Under the pieces are notes generated by a model. It had not been told where the DNA came from. It saw nothing but the letters and a program-made list of their open reading frames with translations, and did no database searches. 64,000 bases of DNA from Actibacterium sp. GTDB taxonomy: Bacteria; Pseudomonadota; Alphaproteobacteria; Rhodobacterales; Rhodobacteraceae. The stretch lies in assembly GCA_016278325.1 (NCBI GenBank), contig JADQCB010000018.1, positions 25,596 to 89,595 on the forward strand, read 5' to 3'. Shown in pieces: positions 39,987 through 48,203 of this stretch. A program made the position numbers and the translations under genes. The first letter of the stretch is position 1. Every line of letters begins with the position of its first letter.

Positions 39987-41014
39987 TAAACGGATTCTGG
40001 CACATACAGTTGCGGCTCCAGGATATGGCGGTCGGTTGCAGGGGGGGAGCCGGCTGCGGTGCGCAACATCGTTGCGACAAGATTCCAAGCCAGCGCCTCG
40101 AGCGGCGTTGCGATCGCCAGCACGGCATAACCGTCGGTCAGAGCTGCGCGGCTGTCGGGCGTCAGTTCGTTGACGGCCAGTGCTACCCGGCCGGGCGGAC
40201 GTGTCTCGCGTAGAGCGGCGATCGCACCTTCCATGCCACCGCCGGCGATGTAAAGCCCGCGCAAATCTGGAACACGATCGAGCAGGTCAAGCGTTGCCTC
40301 GTAGGTGACTTGCCGCGTTTCCAGGTTGACCTTCGTGTCCAGCACCTGAAGCGCACTCGCCCGGTCACGCAGGCAGGCGCGGAAGCCGGTCTCGCGCAGG
40401 ATATGCCCGTGCCAGCGATTGCCACCCACGAAGACCGCCACCTTGCCGGGCTGCCGGATAACGTTGGCCAAAGTCCAGCCGGCTATCCGCCCGACCCGCA
40501 TGTTGTCGAGGCCGATATACCCCGTCCGGGCGCTTTGCGCGAAATCGTTGAGCAGCGCGAAGACCGGCAGGCCGGCCTCGATCAGCCTGCGCACGGCCGT
40601 GTCCACGATTGCGTGGTTGACGGCCGAACCGGCGACGGCATCGGCATCTTCGGCCGCGCTCCGGAAGGCGTTGGCGAAATCTTCGGGCGATTGCGATGGC
40701 GCATGGACGATGCGCGCGATAACGCGTGCGTCGGAGCGCGCCTCAGACGCCGCTTCCAGCGCTGCGGCCAGGGCGCGATAGAACGGCTGCGCCTCCTTGT
40801 GCAGCACGAATCCCAGGCGGACATGGGGTGGCGCGGGGTTGTGCCGTGCGGCGATCAGGCCGCCGGCGTGATAGCCGATGCGCTCGGCCGCGGCGGTCAC
40901 CCGCTCCACCGCTCGGGCACTGACATTGGGCCGACCGTGCAGTACGCGGTCGACGGTAGCGATTCCCACACCGGCCTCGCGGGCCAGGTCCTGCAGGGTG
41001 GGGCGCTTGGACAT
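39986..41014 (-). CDS. LacI family transcriptional regulator (LacI-1)
   Basis: 342 residues. The helix-turn-helix at the N-terminus reads TLQDLAREAGVGIATVDRVLHG, followed by a periplasmic-binding-type sensor domain (VRLGFVLHKEAQPFY, VFVGGNRWHGH, GLYIAGGGMEGAIAALRE). It is closely related to the regulator at 50622 along the whole length, including GGNRWHGH and YEATLDLL, so the two probably sense related sugars. It is divergent from the mocD-like gene, which it presumably controls. The gene ends exactly where the IS5 remnant ends, so insertion at that point set or trimmed its C-terminus region. Confidence 0.9.
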   Translation of the reverse strand: MSKRPTLQDLAREAGVGIATVDRVLHGRPNVSARAVERVTAAAERIGYHAGGLIAARHNPAPPHVRLGFVLHKEAQPFYRALAAALEAASEARSDARVIARIVHAPSQSPEDFANAFRSAAEDADAVAGSAVNHAIVDTAVRRLIEAGLPVFALLNDFAQSARTGYIGLDNMRVGRIAGWTLANVIRQPGKVAVFVGGNRWHGHILRETGFRACLRDRASALQVLDTKVNLETRQVTYEATLDLLDRVPDLRGLYIAGGGMEGAIAALRETRPPGRVALAVNELTPDSRAALTDGYAVLAIATPLEALAWNLVATMLRTAAGSPPATDRHILEPQLYVPESV

Positions 41015-41036
41015 CGGTCACGCCTTGATTGGTTCC

Positions 41037-41076
41037 CATCAGATTTACGTCAGAGAATTGATGGAATTTGATGAAA
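41037..41076. promoter_or_regulatory. Candidate LacI-1 operator half-sites upstream of mocD-like gene
   Basis: In the 140-base divergent spacer there is a CCATCA (ending 41041) facing TTGATGG (41058-41064), then a second TTTGATGAAA (41067-41076). The recurring CATCA/TGATG half-site also occurs as a compact palindrome at 51707-51717 before the transporter operon. Function as an operator is inferred. Confidence 0.3.
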
Positions 41077-41154
41077 ACGCAATCCGGACTCTCACCGCCG
41101 CCCCAGACACGGGGCTAGGCTGCGCCAAACCGTTAGATGATTCGGGAGGCAGCA

Positions 41155-42237
41155 ATGACCCAGCGCGACTATTCTATGACTGGCGCCGATTCCATGCGGG
41201 CGGTGCACACCGGGCTGGCGGCGGCAGAGTGGTATCACACCGATCTGCCGCGCAAGCGTATGAAAGAGCTTATGAAACGGGCTGACGGTCCGGCGATCCG
41301 CGACACGGTCATCCTGTTCGGCGCGATGATCGTGCTGGCCGGGGCGGGGATCGCGCTCTGGCCCACCCTGTGGTCAGTGCCGTTCTGGCTGGGCTATGGT
41401 GTGCTTTACGGCTCGGCAATGGATTCGCGTTGGCACGAGTGCGGTCATGGCACGGCCTTCAAGACGCGCGCCTTCAATGACTGGCTGTATCAGATCGCCA
41501 GCTTCTGCATGATGCGCAACCCGCATACTTGGCGCTGGTCCCATGCCCGCCACCACACCGACACGATCATCGTCGGTCGCGACCCCGAGGTGGTGCTGAT
41601 GCGGCCGCCGGCGCTGGCGCGGGTGATCGCCAATTTCTTCGGCCTGGTGGATGTCTGGACTGCCATGGTACGCATGATCACCAACGCGGCAGGGCATCTG
41701 ACTGGCGACGAGGCCGAGTTCGTACCCGAGCGAGAGCAGCCCAAGGTGATTCGCGTGGCCAGAATCTGGGTGCTGATATATGCCGCAATAATCGCGCTTT
41801 CTATCGTGCTGGGCTCGATCCTGCCGCTGATGGTGATCGGGCTGCCGCGGCTTTACGGTGCGTGGCACCATGTGATGACCGGGCTGTTGCAGCATGGCGG
41901 GCTGGCCGAGAACGTCACCGATCACCGGCTGAACTCGCGCACCGTCCTGATGAACCCGATCAGTCGCTTTATCTATTGGAACATGAACTACCACGTCGAA
42001 CACCACATGTTCCCGATGGTGCCCTATCATCGGCTGCCCGAACTGCACGAGGAGATCAAGCACGACCTGCCGGCGCCCAATCGCTCGATCACTGAAGCCC
42101 TTGCAGAGATGTGGCCGGCCTTGATCCGCCAGTTGCGCGACGAGGACCATTTCATCGAACGCACCCTGCCGGACACCGCCAAGCCCTATCGCGCGGATCT
42201 TCACGCGACTGTCCCGGTGGGTGTGCCCGCCGAATGA
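41155..42237 (+). CDS. MocD-like membrane fatty-acid-desaturase/hydroxylase family oxygenase
   Basis: 360 residues. Two hydrophobic regions flank the three histidine boxes of membrane di-iron enzymes: HECGH (94-98), HARHH (130-134) and HVEHH (280-284). In rhizobia the homologous MocD works with the ferredoxin MocE on the rhizopine 3-O-methyl-scyllo-inosamine, probably by oxidative demethylation; the adjacent mocE-like gene supports the same pairing here. The start at 41155 follows GGAGG; an in-frame ATG at 41137 lacks a signal. The stop overlaps an upstream ATG of the next frame. Substrate is inferred from neighbours; an ordinary desaturase role is less likely in this setting. Confidence 0.82.
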   Translation: MTQRDYSMTGADSMRAVHTGLAAAEWYHTDLPRKRMKELMKRADGPAIRDTVILFGAMIVLAGAGIALWPTLWSVPFWLGYGVLYGSAMDSRWHECGHGTAFKTRAFNDWLYQIASFCMMRNPHTWRWSHARHHTDTIIVGRDPEVVLMRPPALARVIANFFGLVDVWTAMVRMITNAAGHLTGDEAEFVPEREQPKVIRVARIWVLIYAAIIALSIVLGSILPLMVIGLPRLYGAWHHVMTGLLQHGGLAENVTDHRLNSRTVLMNPISRFIYWNMNYHVEHHMFPMVPYHRLPELHEEIKHDLPAPNRSITEALAEMWPALIRQLRDEDHFIERTLPDTAKPYRADLHATVPVGVPAE

Positions 42238-42260
42238 CCACGACCAAACAGGAGGATGAC

Positions 42261-42569
42261 ATGCCCTGGATCGACGCCTGCGCCACCGACGAGATCGAGC
42301 AAGAGGATCTGGTCCGATTCGACCACGACGGCCGGACCTTCGCCATCTATCACAGCCCCGATGGCGAGTTCTTCTGCACCGACGGGCTTTGCACCCATGA
42401 ACAGGTGCATCTGGCCGACGGTCTTGTGATGGATTACGAGATCGAGTGCCCCAAGCACAACGCGACCTTCGATTACCGCACCGGCGAGGCCAAGCGCGCG
42501 CCGGCCTGCGTCGACCTGGCCACTTATCCCACGAAGGTCGAGGGCGGCCGCGTCCTGGTGGAGGTCTGA
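42261..42569 (+). CDS. MocE-like Rieske [2Fe-2S] ferredoxin
   Basis: 102 residues, one Rieske domain. Cluster ligands are Cys44 and His46 in LCTHEQVHL, and Cys63 and His66 in CPKHN. It should pass electrons to the di-iron oxygenase encoded just upstream. The ATG at 42261 is chosen because GGAGG (42251-42255) lies five bases before it; an ATG at 42234 overlapping the mocD stop has none. The length and motif spacing fit the MocE class. No ferredoxin reductase (mocF) is present in the window, so electrons must come from a reductase elsewhere. Confidence 0.88.
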   Translation: MPWIDACATDEIEQEDLVRFDHDGRTFAIYHSPDGEFFCTDGLCTHEQVHLADGLVMDYEIECPKHNATFDYRTGEAKRAPACVDLATYPTKVEGGRVLVEV

Positions 42570-42571
42570 AG

Positions 42572-43378
42572 ATGTCGGCATCAGCCCCGCGCCCCACCAT
42601 CGCCGATCTGCGCGCCCGCAAGGCGCGGGGCGAGACGCTGACCATGCTATATGTCGAAACCGAGGACGAAGCGCGGGCGGCCGCCGGCGCGGGTGTCGAC
42701 ATGCTGTCGATCGCCGCGCCGCGCTGGAGCCCGGACATGCGCACGGCGGCGGGGCCGTGCTTCGTGCAGGTGGGCCTGCTCTTCGGCGAGTTATGCACTG
42801 CCGAGGATTATCTGCGCGCGGCCCATGCCGCAATGCGAATAGGTGGCGATTGCGTGTATTGCGCGGCATCGCTCGATATCCAGAAGCTGTTGTGCGACAA
42901 CGCGATTCCGGTGGTCGGACATGTCGGATTGATCCCGTCACAGGCGACCTGGACTGGCGGCTTCAGGGCGGTGGGCAAGACCGCGGCCAGCGCCCGGGCG
43001 GTGTGGGATCACGTCGCGCGGCTGGAACATATCGGCTGTTTCGGTGCCGAGATCGAGGTTGTCCCAGATCGTGTGGCCGAGGTTATCGCGCGCAACACCG
43101 GGCTGTTACTTCTAGGAATGGGCGCAGGGCCGCACGCCGATGCGCAGTATCTGTTTGCCGAGGATGTGCTGGGCTATGGGCGAAGCCGCGCGCCGCGCCA
43201 CGCCAAGACGTATCGCGATTTCGCCGCCGAGTTCGCGCGGTTGCAACAACAAAGGATGGCCGCGTTTTCGGAATTCGTGGCGGATGTGTCCAGTGGGGCC
43301 TATCCTGCGCCCGACCACGTGGTTACGATCGACGACGCGACATTCGATGCCTTCCTGGCCGGGCTCGACCAACGCTAG
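42572..43378 (+). CDS. PanB-fold protein (ketopantoate hydroxymethyltransferase homologue), divergent
   Basis: 268 residues, the length of PanB. The second half follows PanB well: PVVGHVGLIPSQ, GGFRAVGKTA, the glutamate segment IEVVPDRVAEVIA, then LLLGMGAGPHADAQYLFAEDVLGYG. The first half does not. Where PanB has VGDS, an Asp in DMPF and the Lys of KLEGG (metal and substrate ligands), this protein has IAAP, VGLLF and YCAAS. It therefore probably catalyses a different reaction within the PEP mutase/PanB superfamily. It lies two bases after mocE with GGAGG in the mocE end, so it belongs to the same operon. Confidence 0.72.
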   Translation: MSASAPRPTIADLRARKARGETLTMLYVETEDEARAAAGAGVDMLSIAAPRWSPDMRTAAGPCFVQVGLLFGELCTAEDYLRAAHAAMRIGGDCVYCAASLDIQKLLCDNAIPVVGHVGLIPSQATWTGGFRAVGKTAASARAVWDHVARLEHIGCFGAEIEVVPDRVAEVIARNTGLLLLGMGAGPHADAQYLFAEDVLGYGRSRAPRHAKTYRDFAAEFARLQQQRMAAFSEFVADVSSGAYPAPDHVVTIDDATFDAFLAGLDQR

Positions 43379-44208
43379 GCCGGCGCGCGCAGCCCTGCAA
43401 TGACCTGGCGCGCGGCCTCGGTCAGGGCGGGTTCGATGGACGACAGGATGGCGATACGATCGAACAGCGCCGGGTCGTCGTCCAGTGTGCAACGCAAGGC
43501 CCGGCCGAAGTGCATGCGTAACTCGGTACCGATGTTGAACTTGCACACCGGGCTGGTTCGCGCCAGGTCGCGGCGCAGGTCGTGCGACAGGCCGGATCCG
43601 CCATGGATCACAAGCGGCACGCGGGTCCGTGCGGCGATGGCATCCAGTCGGCCTCGGTCGATGCGGCCCTCTTGGGTCCGTTGCAGGTGCATGTTGCCGA
43701 CCGAAACGGCCATTGCATCGACACCGGTTTCTGCCGCGAAGCGCGCCGCCTCGTCAGGGTCGGTCCCATCCGAAGCCGCGCCGTCGGCATAGCCGACAAA
43801 CCCGATTTCGCCCTCGCAGGACACGCCGGCGGAACGGGCCATGGCGGCCACGTTGCCGGTCCGGTGGATGTTGTCGGCAAGCGACAGGGCCGAGCCGTCG
43901 AACATCACAGAGGTGAAACCGAGGTCGATCGCGGCCCGGCACTCCGCGGCGTCGGTGCCGTGGTCCAGATGCAGCACCACCGGCACCCCGGCCATGTCCG
44001 CGAGCCCGCCCAGCATCGCTGCCCAGACAGGCAAAGGCATATGCGCTCGCGCGCCGGGCCCGACCTGCAGGATCACAGGGGCGCCCTCGGCCTCGGCGGC
44101 GGCGACATAGGCGCGTGCATCCTCCCACCCCTGGCAGACCAGCCCTGCCACGGCATGGCCGTCGCGCAGGGCGGGCGCCAACACCTCGGCCAGGGTTGCG
44201 CGGGTCAT
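43375..44208 (-). CDS. Class II (fructose-bisphosphate/IolJ-type) aldolase
   Basis: 277 residues. Zn-dependent class II aldolase features: HLDHGT with the metal His, the FTSVMFDGSALSLADNI loop, EGEIGFVG, AVSVGNMHL, and LVIHGGSGL followed by CKFNIGTEL. In inositol catabolism IolJ cleaves 2-deoxy-5-keto-gluconate 6-phosphate to dihydroxyacetone phosphate and malonate semialdehyde; placement after iolB and iolC supports that job. A tagatose/fructose bisphosphate aldolase role cannot be excluded. The ATG overlaps the iolB stop as ATGA. Its 3' end overlaps the PanB-like gene by four bases, tail to tail. Confidence 0.83.
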   Translation of the reverse strand: MTRATLAEVLAPALRDGHAVAGLVCQGWEDARAYVAAAEAEGAPVILQVGPGARAHMPLPVWAAMLGGLADMAGVPVVLHLDHGTDAAECRAAIDLGFTSVMFDGSALSLADNIHRTGNVAAMARSAGVSCEGEIGFVGYADGAASDGTDPDEAARFAAETGVDAMAVSVGNMHLQRTQEGRIDRGRLDAIAARTRVPLVIHGGSGLSHDLRRDLARTSPVCKFNIGTELRMHFGRALRCTLDDDPALFDRIAILSSIEPALTEAARQVIAGLRAPA

Positions 44209-45062
44209 TTGAACTTGGCCACCATGTCCATGATGCCGGGGATGGTGTGCAGCTGGTCGGCGTGGGTGGGTTGGAAATACTGTTTCAGCGACCTTTGCGA
44301 CTGTCCGCCGAGGATGGTGAAATAATACATCTCGTAGCCGGGCAGGACACAGCAGGGGTGATACCCCTTGTCGATCAGTACGGTCGACCCGTTCATGACG
44401 TGATAGGCGTCGCCGGGTTCATTGTCGACGCGTTGCAGCATCTGCAGTCCCGATCCGTGATCGGGCTTGAACCGGAAATTATAGGTCTCGTCGTGACGTG
44501 TCTCGATCAGTTCGCTGCCGGCGTCATCCCACCGGTCGGTGTCATGCTTGTGGCTGGGAAAGCCGGACCATCCGCCAGAGCCCACGGTGAACAGTTCGCT
44601 GACCAGAAGCCGGCCGACCCGGTCGTGATGCCCCGCGCCCAGGATGTGCTTGATCTTGCGGTGGGTCTTTGTGTCGTCCGAGCCGTATTGGACCAGGTCT
44701 AGGTCCTGGCTTCTTACGGCGAAAGGGGACAGCGTCTTACCGTATTTCGCACCTGCCACGAAGGTTTCGGTGTCGGTGCGCGCGACGATGCGTGCGCCCT
44801 GCCCGCTGGGGACATAGACGCCTTCGGGATCGCCATCCCAGACGTCGGCACGCCGCTGGCCGATATCGGCGAATGTCTGGTCGCCGACCTCTACGGTGAC
44901 GGTGCCGGTAGCGGGCACCACGCAGGTCTCGTAGCCCTCGACCCGGTAGTCGAAATGCTCGCCCGCCTTCAACTTGACGATGTTGAAATAATTCAGCGGA
45001 ACCCGGTCGTGATCGACATCCACGATGGGGGTGTTGGCGTTGTCGTGCGGGGGAATGTGCAT
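44205..45062 (-). CDS. iolB: 5-deoxy-glucuronate isomerase (copy 1)
   Basis: 285 residues. Isomerises 5-deoxy-glucuronate to 2-deoxy-5-keto-gluconate. The bicupin sequence shows GGWSGFPSHKHDTD with metal-binding His residues, and STVLIDKGYHPCCVLPGYEMYYFTILGG, both typical of IolB. It is preceded by TAGGAG and sits between the stand-alone iolC and the class II aldolase, coupled to the latter. A second, different iolB lies at 62827. Confidence 0.92.
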   Translation of the reverse strand: MHIPPHDNANTPIVDVDHDRVPLNYFNIVKLKAGEHFDYRVEGYETCVVPATGTVTVEVGDQTFADIGQRRADVWDGDPEGVYVPSGQGARIVARTDTETFVAGAKYGKTLSPFAVRSQDLDLVQYGSDDTKTHRKIKHILGAGHHDRVGRLLVSELFTVGSGGWSGFPSHKHDTDRWDDAGSELIETRHDETYNFRFKPDHGSGLQMLQRVDNEPGDAYHVMNGSTVLIDKGYHPCCVLPGYEMYYFTILGGQSQRSLKQYFQPTHADQLHTIPGIMDMVAKFK

Positions 45063-45071
45063 GGTCGACTC

Positions 45072-46052
45072 CTAGGCGGGGTGTGTCATTTCGGAGGTGG
45101 TTAAAAAGCGGTCGACCTCGGCGCTGGTGGGCATGGCCGGGGCGCAGCCGACACGCGACACCACAAGCGCCGCGGTGGCCGAGCCGCGCGCGACCGCCTT
45201 GCCCACGTCGCCGCCGTCGGTCAGACCGGACAGGAACCCGGCAAGGAAACCGTCGCCTGCGCCGGTCGGCTTGATCGCCCGCGACCGATAGATGCCGGTG
45301 CGGGTCTCGCCGTCGGGCGTGATGGTGACAGCTCCGTGTTCGCCCATCTTGTAGACGACGACGCGCGCGCCGTCGGCGACAAGCGCGCGTGCGGCTTTCA
45401 GCCCGGCGTCGTGATCGCCGGCCATCACGCCGAATTCCACGTCATTGCCGATCACAATGTCGCACAGCGCTGCGGCGCGGGCATAGACCTCGGCCGCCTC
45501 GCCCGGCGAAGCCCAGGAATAGGGCCGGTAATCGACGTCGAAGACCAGCGGCAGGCCGGCCGCACGGGCATGTTCGAAGGCCGCGAAACAGGCATCGCGC
45601 GACGGCTGCGCAGCCAGCACCGTGCCGGTGGTCACCAGCGCCGAAAATTCGGAATACGGCAGGTGGTGCAAGTCGTCCGGCACCATTGCGAAGTCGGCGG
45701 CGCAGTGGCGATACAGCACCGACTGGGTGTCGGTTGCCCGCGTCTCGACGATGGCCAGGGAATTGCGCGCCTCGCCACCCTCGACCCGGACGTAACGCCG
45801 GTCGATCCCATATGAATCGAGCTGCGCCAGACAGAAGCGGCCCACCGCGTCATCCGAGACCCGGGTGACAAGTGCCGCCTGACAGCCTTGGCGGCACAAA
45901 CCCGCCGCGATATTGGCCGACGAGCCGCCCAGCGCCGCGCTGAAACGTGTGGCTTCTTCAAGACGGGTGCCGGGCGGATCGGCATAAAGGTCCATGCCGG
46001 CACGTCCGATCACCAGAAATTTGCCGCTCCTCAGCCGTTCGAGATCTGCCAT
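45072..46052 (-). CDS. iolC: 5-dehydro-2-deoxygluconokinase, stand-alone PfkB type (copy 1)
   Basis: 326 residues, PfkB ribokinase fold only. It begins FLVIGRAGMDLYADPPGTRLEE, the usual IolC opening, has ALGGSSANIAAGL, and the catalytic region KPTGAGDGFLAGFL with the anion hole and base Asp. It phosphorylates 2-deoxy-5-keto-gluconate. Unlike the copy at 56757 it lacks a DUF2090 aldolase domain and is partnered by the separate class II aldolase downstream. The start at 46052 is set by homology. It is divergent from the MocA-type gene across a spacer carrying a perfect LacI-type palindrome. Confidence 0.9.
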   Translation of the reverse strand: MADLERLRSGKFLVIGRAGMDLYADPPGTRLEEATRFSAALGGSSANIAAGLCRQGCQAALVTRVSDDAVGRFCLAQLDSYGIDRRYVRVEGGEARNSLAIVETRATDTQSVLYRHCAADFAMVPDDLHHLPYSEFSALVTTGTVLAAQPSRDACFAAFEHARAAGLPLVFDVDYRPYSWASPGEAAEVYARAAALCDIVIGNDVEFGVMAGDHDAGLKAARALVADGARVVVYKMGEHGAVTITPDGETRTGIYRSRAIKPTGAGDGFLAGFLSGLTDGGDVGKAVARGSATAALVVSRVGCAPAMPTSAEVDRFLTTSEMTHPA

Positions 46053-46104
46053 TCGGGCCCGCCCAATTTTCAGTTGCGACTTTTCGGCACTGACGATACA
46101 GGTT

Positions 46105-46120
46105 TTGCAACCGGTTGCAA
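46105..46120. promoter_or_regulatory. LacI-type palindromic operator
   Basis: Perfect 16-base palindrome TTGCAACCGGTTGCAA with a central CG, the normal form of LacI/GalR-family operators. It lies midway between the divergent iolC (46052) and MocA-type (46145) genes and could repress both. The most likely binder is the classical LacI-family regulator at 49436-50458, downstream of the same plus-strand genes. Confidence 0.7.
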
Positions 46121-46144
46121 GGGGACCGACCGGAAGGGGGTATG

Positions 46145-47248
46145 ATGGCAGATATCGGCATAGGAATTGTCGGCGGGGGCTACATGGGCAAAGCCCATGC
46201 AGTGGCATTTTCGGCCGTGGGCGCCGTGTTCGAAACCAGGCTGAGGCCCCGGCTTGAAATGGTCGCGGCCTCGACCCCCGCCAGCGCTGAGCGCTATCGT
46301 GCGGCCTTGGGGTTTCGCCGTGCTGCGCAGGACTGGCAGGCTCTCGTCGCCGATCCCGATGTCGATGCTGTCGTCATAGCGGCGCCGCAGGAGACCCACC
46401 GCGCCATCGCCGAGGCGGCCTTTGCCCTAAGCAAGCCGGTGCTGTGCGAAAAGCCGCTGGCCGACACGTTGGCCGACTCTCGCGCCATGGTCCGTGCGGC
46501 CGAGGCGGCGGGTGTCGCAAACATGATCGGTTTCAACTATATCCGCACGCCCGCCAGCCAGTTCGCCCGCCGTCTGCTGGCCGAGGGAGCGATCGGAGAT
46601 GTTACATACTATCGCGGCGAACACACCGAGGATTTCCTGTCTGACCCGGCCACGCCACACAACTGGCGCTGCACCGGCGCGGCCAATGGCAACATGGGCG
46701 ACCTGGCCCCTCATCCGATCAACGCGGCTCTGGCGCTGATGGGGCCGATCACCCGCGTCTGCGCCGAAGTCGAGACCGTCCACGCGGAGCGGCCCGGCGG
46801 TCGTGTGACCAATGACGATCACGCCCAGATCATGTGCCGATTTGCCAGCGGCGTGATGGGCCATATATATTCCAGCCGTATCGCCACCGGGCGCAAGATG
46901 GGATATGCCTATGAAATCTTTGGCACGCGCGGCGCGATCCGTTTCGACCAGGAGGACCAGAATACGCTGTGGCTTTACCAGGCCACGGGGCCGGCGGAAA
47001 CACGTGGGTTTCGCAAGATCCTGATCGGGCCCGAGCATCCCGATTACGCCGCCTTCTGCCAGGGACCCGGGCATGGCACCGGATATCAGGACCAGATCAT
47101 CATCGAGGCGCGCGATTTCCTCACGGCGATCGAGACCGGCGCTCCGGTCTGGCCGACCTTCGCTGACGGGCTTGCCGTGGCCGAGGTGGTCGAGGCTGCA
47201 ATGCAATCGGCCGAGGATGGGCGCTGGGTCACCGTTGAAACATCCTGA
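46145..47248 (+). CDS. Gfo/Idh/MocA family oxidoreductase (MocA-like 1)
   Basis: 367 residues. The NAD(P)-binding Rossmann fold opens with IGIVGGGYMGKAHA; the catalytic Lys is in LCEKPLADT, and GNMGDLAPHPINAALALMG carries the later active-site His. Such enzymes oxidise or reduce inositols and amino-inositols. The resemblance to MocA/IolX-type proteins and the position before a MocC-like gene suggest an inositol-derivative dehydrogenase. Of two adjacent ATGs, 46145 is better spaced from GGAAGGGGG. It is first in a three-gene unit under the palindromic operator. Confidence 0.85.
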   Translation: MADIGIGIVGGGYMGKAHAVAFSAVGAVFETRLRPRLEMVAASTPASAERYRAALGFRRAAQDWQALVADPDVDAVVIAAPQETHRAIAEAAFALSKPVLCEKPLADTLADSRAMVRAAEAAGVANMIGFNYIRTPASQFARRLLAEGAIGDVTYYRGEHTEDFLSDPATPHNWRCTGAANGNMGDLAPHPINAALALMGPITRVCAEVETVHAERPGGRVTNDDHAQIMCRFASGVMGHIYSSRIATGRKMGYAYEIFGTRGAIRFDQEDQNTLWLYQATGPAETRGFRKILIGPEHPDYAAFCQGPGHGTGYQDQIIIEARDFLTAIETGAPVWPTFADGLAVAEVVEAAMQSAEDGRWVTVETS

Positions 47249-47259
47249 GGGAGATACTC

Positions 47260-48150
47260 ATGACCATTCGGATCGGCAACGCCCCCTGTTCATGGGGGGT
47301 GGAGTTTGCACAGGATCCGCGCAATCCGCCGTGGCGTCGGGTTCTCGCCGAGTGCGCCGCCGCAGGTTATCGCGGGGTCGAACTGGGGCCCGTGGGCTAT
47401 ATGCCCGAGGATCCGGCGATTCTGGGCGAGGCGCTGGCCGAGCATGACCTGACGCTGACGGGCGGTGTCGTGTTTCGCCCGTTTCATGACCCCGGCCAGT
47501 GGCGGGATGTGGTCGACGCGGCTGAGCGGACGTGCCGTGCGCTGGTGTCGCATGGGGCGCGCAATCTGGTGCTGATCGATTCGATTTCACAACGCCGCGC
47601 CCCGACCGCCGGGCGCGCCGATGCGGCCGAGCAGATGGACGCCACCGAATGGGCCGCGTTCCGTGACAGGATCGGCTATGTCGCGCGGATGGGCGCCGAA
47701 GTCTATGGCCTGACCGTCAGCATCCACGCACATGCCGGCGGTTTCATCGATTTCGAGCCCGAACTGGAGCGACTTCTGGCCGAGATCGACGACGATGTCC
47801 TGAAGATATGCCTCGACACCGGGCACCATTCTTATGCCGGTTATGATTCAATAGCATTCCTGCGGCGCCATGCCGGGCGTGTCAGTTACATTCATTTCAA
47901 GGACATCGACCCGCAGGTGAAGGCGCAGGTCGTTGCAGCGCGCACGGATTTCTACACGGCCTGCGGACAGGGAATATTCTGCCCCCTGGGCGACGGCGAC
48001 GTGGATTTCCCCGAGCTGCGCGACGTCCTGCTTCAGGCGGGCTTCTCGGGGTGGTGCACCGTCGAACAGGATTGCGATCCCACGCTCGACGTCGCGCCGT
48101 TGGACGACGCCCGCGCCAACCGGGCGTATCTGGAAAGCATCGGGTTCTGA
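47260..48150 (+). CDS. MocC-like TIM-barrel sugar isomerase/dehydratase family protein
   Basis: 296 residues, xylose-isomerase-like TIM barrel related to IolE. It begins RIGNAPCSWGVEF and contains GYRGVELGPVGYMPED, HAHAGGFID, CLDTGHHSYAGYD and YIHFKDIDP, which supply the metal ligands Glu, Asp and His. This form resembles the rhizopine catabolism protein MocC more than true IolE (the copy at 60487). It lies between two MocA-type dehydrogenases, so it probably handles the keto product of one of them. The ribosome-binding site is GAGGGAG. Confidence 0.84.
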   Translation: MTIRIGNAPCSWGVEFAQDPRNPPWRRVLAECAAAGYRGVELGPVGYMPEDPAILGEALAEHDLTLTGGVVFRPFHDPGQWRDVVDAAERTCRALVSHGARNLVLIDSISQRRAPTAGRADAAEQMDATEWAAFRDRIGYVARMGAEVYGLTVSIHAHAGGFIDFEPELERLLAEIDDDVLKICLDTGHHSYAGYDSIAFLRRHAGRVSYIHFKDIDPQVKAQVVAARTDFYTACGQGIFCPLGDGDVDFPELRDVLLQAGFSGWCTVEQDCDPTLDVAPLDDARANRAYLESIGF

Positions 48151-48203
48151 ACGGTCCACGCAGGGACGGCACCAGCCATGGGAATGAGAAAGGAACCGAA
48201 CAC

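Noticed and set aside
39434..39990. Target-site duplication flanking the IS5-family remnant
   Set aside because: Bases just outside the two inverted repeats do not match convincingly.
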